Translations under genes and position numbers: made by a program | Notes under the pieces: model-generated | What the model was told of the DNA's origin: nothing | Databases searched by the model: none | Seen by the model: only the letters and a program-made list of their open reading frames with translations | Shown here: positions 59,272-64,000 of the stretch, piece by piece | Numbering within the stretch: position 1 is the stretch's first letter | Layout of the letters: every line of letters starts with the position of its first letter | Assembly: GCF_016919245.1 (NCBI RefSeq) | Contig: NZ_JAFEJA010000001.1 | Location: forward strand, 2,700,001 to 2,764,000 | Length of the DNA: 64,000 bases | Direction of reading: 5' to 3' | Origin: Streptomyces zhihengii | GTDB taxonomy: Bacteria > Actinomycetota > Actinomycetes > Streptomycetales > Streptomycetaceae

Positions 59272-59323
59272 TCGCGGCTCCCGGTGGTCCGGGGCGACGG
59301 CCTCGCCGGGCCGACGGGCCTGC

Positions 59324-60592
59324 CTACTTCTCGATGTAGTTGTGCAGGCCGGGGATCGTCAGCGTGCCGCCGAACTGGCCGGCCTGACGGACCTTGGCGT
59401 TGGTGAACATCGCGAACGGGACGTTCAGCGGCGGCGGGGACTCCGGGCTGAAGGTGATCGGGATGATGCCGAAGAGGTTGCCCTTCAGCTCCTCCGTGTA
59501 CATGGTCACCGTGCCGCCCCGGATGGTCGACGTCGACCCGGACCGGGCCTCCACGTGCCCCTTGGTGCCGTTCGGCCCCTCGGTGATCTGGTGCAGGTCC
59601 TTGATGTCCACGCCGTCGGCGGTGAACTTCAGGACCTTCTTGACCTTTCCGCTGCCCGTCTTCACCTCGACGATGCCGTGGTAGTCGAGCCCGGTGAGGG
59701 TGAGCATGGAGGTCTCGAGGATCCACGGCTCGTCCGGGAGCAGCGGGATGCCCGGCTCCAGTTCGGCGGCCGCGAGCGCCTCGGGGTCGGCGGTCGGACA
59801 CGGGAAGCGCGGCTTGGCGCCCTCGGGTATCTCCTCGTCCTTCCGGGGCTCCAGACCCTTGGCGTCCTCGTCCAGCTCCTCGACCGTGGCGCCGGCCTTG
59901 TCGGCGGCGTCCTTGATCGCGTCCTTGGCCGCGTCGGCCGGGTCCGCGGGCTTCTCCGACGGCTTCTCGGACGGCTTCTCGGAGGGCTCCTCGGCGGGCT
60001 GGGACGGCTCCTCGGCGGGCGTGGTGCTCGCGGAGGGCGTCGGGGTCGCCTCGGGCTCCTTCTCCTTGCCGATGCCGTCGAACAGGTCCTTGAGGGCCTC
60101 TCCGACGCCCAGCGGGTCCAGCGGGTTCCTGGTCTCGCTCGGGGCCGGTGCGGGCTCCTCGGACGCCTTCTGCTGCTCGGCGGCGTCCACCGCGGCGCTC
60201 TCGGCGGGCGCGGGCTCACCGCTGTCGGCTCCAGCCGTCTCGCCGGCCGTGGGCTCGGGCTCGGGCTCGGCGGACTGGGACGCGGACGGCGTCGGCTTCG
60301 GCTTCGCCGTCTCGTCGGGCTTCGGCGTCTCCTCCTCCACCGGCTCGTCCGAGCGGGTCACGCACGGACCGGGCGCGAAGGGGATGTCCTTGTTGTCGGC
60401 CAGGGCCAGTTTGGGAGTGAGACCCATGCCCACGAACACGGCGGTCGGCATCGCGGCCAGGGCCACGGCCTTCGTCGCGGGCAGGTGGAGCTTGGTCAGC
60501 AGTGATTTCCGGGGGGCGGCGTGGCGCGGCCCTCTTCTCTCGCGGATCTCACCGCCGTCAGCCGCGCTCGGCTGCAGTTCGTCACCCCGCAC
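59324..60592 (-). CDS. Exported Pro/Glu-rich protein of the DUF6230/DUF6114 cluster
   Basis: This 422-residue protein has an N-terminal basic stretch and hydrophobic segment (LHLPATKAVALAAMPTAVFV, about 35-55) ending near ALADNKD, which reads as a signal peptide. Residues 75-260 are low-complexity (Pro/Glu/Ala/Ser) with a repeated EEPSEKPSEKPSEKP tract, likely an extended wall-spanning spacer. The C-terminal 150 residues (ETSMLTLTGLDYHGIVEVKT; KVLKFTADGVDIKDLHQITE; GGTVTMYTEELKGNLFGIIP) form a probable beta-rich domain of unknown function. The GTG at 60592 has GGGAGG 4 nt upstream and overlaps the stop of the DUF6114 gene by 11 nt, so it is translationally coupled as the third gene of an operon. 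Confidence 0.75.
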   Translation of the reverse strand: MRGDELQPSAADGGEIRERRGPRHAAPRKSLLTKLHLPATKAVALAAMPTAVFVGMGLTPKLALADNKDIPFAPGPCVTRSDEPVEEETPKPDETAKPKPTPSASQSAEPEPEPTAGETAGADSGEPAPAESAAVDAAEQQKASEEPAPAPSETRNPLDPLGVGEALKDLFDGIGKEKEPEATPTPSASTTPAEEPSQPAEEPSEKPSEKPSEKPADPADAAKDAIKDAADKAGATVEELDEDAKGLEPRKDEEIPEGAKPRFPCPTADPEALAAAELEPGIPLLPDEPWILETSMLTLTGLDYHGIVEVKTGSGKVKKVLKFTADGVDIKDLHQITEGPNGTKGHVEARSGSTSTIRGGTVTMYTEELKGNLFGIIPITFSPESPPPLNVPFAMFTNAKVRQAGQFGGTLTIPGLHNYIEK

Positions 60593-61169
60593 TGTTCCTC
60601 CCGCCGTCGGCGTGGGCAGTCGTTCCGGTCACGTTCGGGTCGTACACCTCGTCGGCACGCGGCGCCGGCAGGGTCGGCTCGTCCCTGTGGTCGGGCTCGT
60701 CCAGGGGGTGCCGTCCGGCCGCCGGCTCGGCGGTGTCCGACGGCCCGGCCGCCTCGGCGGCCGGCTTGCCCGGCGCCCAGGAGATGGCGAGGGCGCCGCC
60801 CAGCAGGGCGCACAGGAAACCGATGAGGAAGCCGCCGATGTTGGCCACCGGGATGGAGATCAGGGCGAGCACGATCGCGGCGATGCCCGAGAACACGCGG
60901 ACGGGGGCCTGGAACCACATGGTGAGGCCGAGCGTGACCAGGAGGACGCCGATGATGAGGGACCCGGCGCCGGCCGTGGTGGCCATCGCGAGGGTGATGT
61001 TGCCGAGGCGGAGGTCCGCGTACGGCAGGTACGCGATCGGCAGCCCGCCCAGCATGGTGAACAGACCCGCCCAGAACGGCCGCTGGCCCCGCCAGGTGCG
61101 AAAGCTCCGCTGGAATACGCGCAGGAAGTGCTCGTCCCGCCCCTGTGCTGCTGAAGTCTCGGCGCTCAT
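60582..61169 (-). CDS. DUF6114-like four-TM membrane protein
   Basis: This 195-residue protein has a short cytoplasmic start (FLRVFQRSFRTWRGQRPFWA), four hydrophobic segments between about 30 and 125 (LFTMLGGLPIAYLPY, ITLAMATTAGAGSLIIGVLL, VRVFSGIAAIVLALISI, IGGFLIGFLCALLGGALAIS) and a polar C-terminal tail. I recall this arrangement as the DUF6114 family that accompanies DUF6230 in Streptomyces. The ATG at 61169 is chosen for AGGGAGC 7 nt upstream. Function is unknown; it may anchor or export the neighbouring secreted proteins. Confidence 0.78.
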   Translation of the reverse strand: MSAETSAAQGRDEHFLRVFQRSFRTWRGQRPFWAGLFTMLGGLPIAYLPYADLRLGNITLAMATTAGAGSLIIGVLLVTLGLTMWFQAPVRVFSGIAAIVLALISIPVANIGGFLIGFLCALLGGALAISWAPGKPAAEAAGPSDTAEPAAGRHPLDEPDHRDEPTLPAPRADEVYDPNVTGTTAHADGGRNSAG

Positions 61170-61207
61170 GGAAAAAGCTCCCTGATGCTGGTGGTGCGAT
61201 GTGATGG

Positions 61208-61250
61208 GGGACGGGCGGGCGGAACCACGGGGGCCCACCCGCCCGTTCCC
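61208..61250 (-). terminator. Hairpin between DUF6230 and DUF6114 genes
   Basis: CGGGCGGG (61212-61219) pairs with CCCGCCCG (61238-61245), and the outer GGG/CCC extends it. It lies within the operon and may reduce expression of the downstream genes relative to DUF6230. Confidence 0.4.
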
Positions 61251-61264
61251 AGGGGCGTCAGCCC

Positions 61265-61909
61265 TTAAAAGCACTCCTTGACGCCCTTGTGGAGCTTGAG
61301 CGACAGGCCGCTGAGCTTGAAGGTGCCGGCGGTGGTCGCCCACGCCTTCTGCTCGACGCCGGTCAGCTTGGCCGTGTCGGCGCGCTGGGCGAAGCCGTAC
61401 GGGTTGGCCTTGGTCCCGGGCTGGATGCCCGGGTCGCCGTCCTTCTTGGCCAGCGAGCCCGCGGCCACACCGATGTCGATGTTGCCGAACTCGGCGTCCG
61501 CCTTGAGCTCGGAGACATCCAGGTAGAGGTTGGACGCCTCGACCGGCTTCTTCGGGTCCGTACCGGCACGCAGCTCAAGGCTGACGCTGCCGAGGAACGG
61601 GACGTCGGGCGTGACGACCGACTGGCACATGTTCGTGATGGTGGCGCTCTTGAACCCGGACACGGCCACCGGAGCGGCGAAGTCCTTGCCGTCCAGGGTC
61701 TTGCCGGACGCGACGCTGCCGTACTGCACGAAGTTGGTACCGGCCAGGCTGTCAGCCTTGACCTTGAACTCCTGGCCGGAAATGCTGAACGACGCGGCGA
61801 GCGCGCCCTGGGCCAGGCCGATGCCTATCGCGGCCGTCGCGGCCACACTCGGCACCATGACAAGGGCGAACCGCTTCCATCTGGTTCCGCCTCGAGCCAC
61901 AGACTCCAT
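61265..61909 (-). CDS. DUF6230-like secreted protein
   Basis: This 214-residue protein begins GGTRWKRFALVMVPSVAATA, a signal-peptide-like region ending near GALAASF, and continues as a beta-rich domain (SISGQEFKVKADSLAGTNFV; SATITNMCQSVVTPDVPFLG; FKLSGLSLKLHKGVKECF) with two Cys that could form a disulfide. This resembles the Streptomyces DUF6230 family, sometimes misnamed cholesterol esterase in annotations. The ATG at 61909 has AAGGAGG at 6 nt. It is the first gene of the minus-strand operon; a long leader of about 350 nt separates it from a palindrome-containing promoter candidate. Confidence 0.8.
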   Translation of the reverse strand: MESVARGGTRWKRFALVMVPSVAATAAIGIGLAQGALAASFSISGQEFKVKADSLAGTNFVQYGSVASGKTLDGKDFAAPVAVSGFKSATITNMCQSVVTPDVPFLGSVSLELRAGTDPKKPVEASNLYLDVSELKADAEFGNIDIGVAAGSLAKKDGDPGIQPGTKANPYGFAQRADTAKLTGVEQKAWATTAGTFKLSGLSLKLHKGVKECF

Positions 61910-62258
61910 GACTTTCCTCCTTCTCGGACGTACATCTCCGGTCCGGACCGTCGGCCCGTCCTGGGATGGGAGAAGTGCTACGTCCTCGGGAAGGAGAGCG
62001 CCCGTACCTCCGGCCGCGTACGCGTCCGGAACACCGGCGATCACCCCCGAGCGACAACCACTGGCCGCACTCTCGCGCAACCGGTCGGACAGGCCCCGCC
62101 GTTCGGCAGGAACCCCCCTGTCCGCGGCCGGCGCCACTGCCGCCGGCCGGCCCGGTGGGGACCCAACGGACCGCGGCACGACTGGGAGCCGGGCTGGTGC
62201 GGTATTGGACCGAGCGTCGCCGATCGTTGTCCATTACCCGCCCTGGCACAAGGGGGTT

Positions 62259-62276
62259 CGTTACTCGCTAGTAACG
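62259..62276. promoter_or_regulatory. TetR-type palindrome in the DUF6230 operon promoter
   Basis: CGTTACT (62259-62265), CGCT, AGTAACG (62270-62276) is a perfect dyad of the TTACT-N4-AGTAA type bound by several TetR-family repressors. It overlaps the candidate -10. Confidence 0.55.
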
Positions 62277-62296
62277 GCCTGATAACCACGCCACAA
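62268..62296 (-). promoter_or_regulatory. Candidate promoter of the DUF6230 operon
   Basis: On the minus strand TTGTGG (62296-62291), 17 nt, TACTAG (62273-62268). The -10 lies inside the palindrome at 62259-62276, so repressor binding would block it. Confidence 0.4.
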
Positions 62297-62465
62297 CTGG
62301 CTGACGCCGAGCGTGTACACAGGGTGTCGCTTTGTGACGAACCACAAAGGAGGAAAGGAGGCGATAACCGGACAGATGCGCCGAGTTGGAGTACTCGCAG
62401 TAACAGCCGCCCCGATTGCCAAGTTTTGGTAAAGCAACCACGCGTTTTGTCACCGTGTCGCCAAA

Positions 62466-62498
62466 ACGGCGGCGGCACCGAGGCGGCGCCACCGCCGT
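62466..62498. terminator. Terminator of the thioredoxin-fold gene
   Basis: ACGGCGG and GGC (62466-62476) pair with GCC and CCGCCGT (62488-62498), with a C/A mismatch. It is flanked by AAAA on the left and AAAA shortly after on the right, giving a T-run for minus-strand transcripts. Confidence 0.65.
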
Positions 62499-62591
62499 AA
62501 AACCGTCAGAAGCACCCGTACGGGACGCCGTTGTCAGATGTGCTGTCAACGTGACGCCAACAGGGTGTCCGCGATCCGGACCGGCGGGGTC

Positions 62592-63557
62592 TCAGAAGAG
62601 CACCCGCGCCAGCGCCTGGCGTGCGGCGGTCACCCGCGGGTCGTCGGGTCCGACGACCTCGAAGAGTTCGAGCAGCCGCACCCGCGCCGCGTCACGGTCG
62701 GCTCCGGCCGTGCGCCGCACGGTCTCCACCAGCCGGCCGAAGGCGTCCTCGACATGGCCCCCGACGAGATCCAGGTCCGCGGCGGCGATCTGCGCCGGGA
62801 CGTCCGCGGGACCGTCGGCGGCGGCCTTGCGCACCGCCCCCGCGTCCATGCCCGCCACCCGGCCCAGCAGTTCGGCCTGGGCGAGGCCGAGCTTGGCCTC
62901 CGTGTTGCCCGGGTCGTCCGCCAGGACGTTCCCGTACGCCCGGACGGCGCCGTCGAAGTCGCCGGCGTCCAGCGCGTCCATGGCGGCGCCCAGCAGCCCG
63001 TCGTGCGGGCCCGCGACGGGCTCCGCGGCCTCCGGGGCCGCTCCGTCCGCGTCGACGGTGAGCCCGGTCAGCCCGAAGCGCTCCTCGGCGACCTGGACGA
63101 GCTGGTCGAGGGTCTGGCGGATCTGCGCCTCGGGAGCGGCCCCCTGGAAGAGCGGCAGCGCCTGGCCGGCCACCACGGCGAACACGGCCGGAATGCCCTG
63201 CACACCGAACTGCTGCATCAGCATCTGGTTGGCGTCCACGTCGATCTTGGCGAGGACGAAGCGGCCGTTGTACTCGTGGGCCAGACGATCGAGCAGCGGG
63301 CTGAGCTGCTTGCACGGCTCGCACCACTCGGCCCAGAAGTCGATGACGACCGGGACCTCGGTGGAGCGCTGCAGGACGTCGCGCTCGAAGCCCGCCTCGT
63401 CGGTGTCGATCACCAGGCTCGCGGGCGGCACGGCACCGCCGCCGCCCTGCCGGGCGGCCTCGGCGCGGGCCTGCTCGGCCTTGGCCTTGGCCTCACCGGC
63501 CGCCTTCACCGCGGCGAGGTCGACGACGCCGCTCATGGACATGTTCCTTGGCTGCAT
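62592..63557 (-). CDS. Thioredoxin-fold co-chaperone-like protein (CnoX/YbbN type)
   Basis: This 321-residue protein has an Ala/Lys-rich N-terminal tail, a thioredoxin domain at about 45-150 with redox-like motif WCEPCKQ and cis-Pro loop IPAVFAVVAGQ, and a C-terminal TPR-like helical domain (AAMDALDAGDFDGAVRAYGN; AKLGLAQAELLGRV; ARQALARVLF). That layout is shared with YbbN/CnoX, which protects substrates and passes them to chaperones. The ATG at 63557 has GGGAGGA 7 nt upstream. A second in-frame ATG a few codons later is possible. Confidence 0.85.
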   Translation of the reverse strand: MQPRNMSMSGVVDLAAVKAAGEAKAKAEQARAEAARQGGGGAVPPASLVIDTDEAGFERDVLQRSTEVPVVIDFWAEWCEPCKQLSPLLDRLAHEYNGRFVLAKIDVDANQMLMQQFGVQGIPAVFAVVAGQALPLFQGAAPEAQIRQTLDQLVQVAEERFGLTGLTVDADGAAPEAAEPVAGPHDGLLGAAMDALDAGDFDGAVRAYGNVLADDPGNTEAKLGLAQAELLGRVAGMDAGAVRKAAADGPADVPAQIAAADLDLVGGHVEDAFGRLVETVRRTAGADRDAARVRLLELFEVVGPDDPRVTAARQALARVLF

Positions 63558-63683
63558 GCGTACATCCTCCCCCCTCCGCGCGCACATGTGAAAAGCCGGA
63601 CGCAGGTTCCGGCGGTACGGCGCCGGGTCCCCACCACGGCGCCTTGTGGTCGTCGCTCGGCCCGGCCGGTGCGGACGGGCTTT

Positions 63684-63700
63684 CGCTACGCGTCGTAGCG
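63684..63700. promoter_or_regulatory. Palindrome in the gap before the TetR gene
   Basis: CGCTACG (63684-63690), CGT, CGTAGCG (63694-63700) is a perfect 7-bp dyad between the thioredoxin-fold gene and the TetR gene, a possible operator for either. Confidence 0.45.
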
Positions 63701-63762
63701 TATCTGTCCGGGGCCGGACGGGTGTGAGATTTACCCGGTGAACTGCCTCACAGGGAATCGCC

Positions 63763-63778
63763 TACCGGCCGGTATGGT
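63763..63778 (+). promoter_or_regulatory. TetR gene -10 region with overlapping palindrome
   Basis: TACCGGCCGGTA (63763-63774) is a perfect 12-bp dyad, and the hexamer TATGGT (63773-63778) lies 13-8 nt before the ATG at 63786, giving a leaderless or nearly leaderless mRNA. Autorepression is plausible. Confidence 0.5.
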
Positions 63779-63785
63779 CTCGGTC

Positions 63786-64000
63786 ATGTCCAGCAGAAGC
63801 CACCCCGAACCACCGCGTAAGGGTCGTACCGGCCGGCCCCGGAGCACCGAGGCGGACGCGGCGATCCTCCGCGCCACACGGGAATCGCTGGTGGAACTGG
63901 GCTGGTCGAAGCTGACCATGGCCGATGTCGCCGCCCGCGCGGGCGTCGCCAAGACCACCCTGTACCGCCGCTGGGCCAACCGGAACGAACTGGTCGTCGA
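63786..64000 (+). CDS. TetR/AcrR-family transcriptional regulator, 3'-truncated
   Basis: The first 71 codons are present. After a polar start (SSRSHPEPPRKGRTGRPRST) comes a typical TetR N-terminal HTH: ADAAILRATRESLVELGWSK, then LTMADVAARAGVAKTTLYRR and WANRNELVV. The ligand-binding C-terminal domain lies beyond the right edge. The ATG at 63786 follows TATGGT. It is divergent from the thioredoxin-fold gene. TTACT-N4-AGTAA-type and other palindromes nearby are candidate operators, but the true target is unknown. Confidence 0.9.
   Translation, partial: MSSRSHPEPPRKGRTGRPRSTEADAAILRATRESLVELGWSKLTMADVAARAGVAKTTLYRRWANRNELVV

Larger units (their letters stand above)
61910..62591. other. Long intergenic region upstream of the DUF6230 operon
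   Basis: This 682-bp gap contains no convincing gene. It is clearly less GC-rich between about 62220 and 62470. It holds the DUF6230 promoter/operator candidate (62259-62296), AGGAGG-like purine tracts (about 62347-62362) and the terminator of the thioredoxin-fold gene (62466-62498). A plus-strand 18-codon frame from 62375 (ATG CGC CGA) has a poorly spaced ribosome site and is not called. Confidence 0.6.

Noticed and set aside
59940..60020. Tandem repeat in the exported Pro/Glu-rich gene as a DNA repeat array
   Set aside because: It is only a short coding repetition of Glu-Pro-Ser-Glu-Lys-Pro units within one gene, typical of wall-spanning spacers, not a separate element.
62375..62431. 18-codon frame on the plus strand after AGGAGG-like tracts
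   Set aside because: Spacing from the purine tract to ATG is about 14 nt, the peptide is short with no features, and the region is better explained as the DUF6230 promoter area.

Overview
This window is a high-GC (roughly 70% or more by eye) actinobacterial chromosome segment, almost certainly Streptomyces. The reasons are the glgP / glgE-treS-mak-glgB gene set, the actinobacterial phosphofructokinase, the DUF6230/DUF6114 pair, the many GTG/TTG starts, and several apparently leaderless regulator genes. From memory, the gene order from glgP down to pyruvate kinase resembles the S. coelicolor glgE-I region. No rRNA, tRNA, CRISPR array, insertion sequence or prophage was seen. Both ends cut through genes: an M4 protease on the left and a TetR regulator on the right.

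Layout: 1-6.7 kb holds the end of a secreted M4 metalloprotease, then a LuxR-type response regulator, a Clp-N/HTH protein with its own double operator, a histidine kinase with an extra C-terminal membrane segment, a purine permease and an XRE-type regulator. From 6.7 to 31.2 kb lies a minus-strand accessory island of secreted giant proteins. It contains two RHS/YD-repeat polymorphic toxins of about 2,300 residues, each with a pretoxin Hint domain and a different C-terminal tip, and each followed directly by a small candidate immunity gene. Three FG-GAP (integrin-alpha-like) secreted proteins of 518-520 residues and one 1,215-residue LamG protein lie between them. This is the most interesting part of the window.

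From 31.3 to 43 kb is the maltosyltransferase (GlgE) alpha-glucan pathway: glgP divergent from glgE-treS-mak-glgB. TreS and Mak turn trehalose into maltose-1-phosphate, GlgE polymerises it, GlgB branches the glucan and GlgP degrades it. glgB appears to carry a frameshift in its low-complexity N-terminal tail. From 43 to 53 kb come a HelD/HelR-like RNA-polymerase-associated helicase, a WGR/beta-propeller protein, a MerR-thioredoxin pair, a small hypothetical protein, a dctA transporter divergent from a CitA/CitB-type two-component system, and a second XRE regulator paralogous to the first.

From 53 to 59.2 kb is a central carbon node: pfkA divergent from pta-ackA, then pyk. From 59.3 to 64 kb come a three-gene minus-strand cluster (DUF6230, DUF6114 and a Pro/Glu-rich exported protein), a thioredoxin-fold co-chaperone-like protein and the start of a TetR regulator. 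Most convergent gene pairs are separated by long perfect GC hairpins acting as bidirectional terminators. Several regulator genes have a -10-like hexamer 7-12 nt before the start codon, which suggests leaderless mRNAs. All functional calls rest on reading the translated sequences and recalling family features; no database search was possible.
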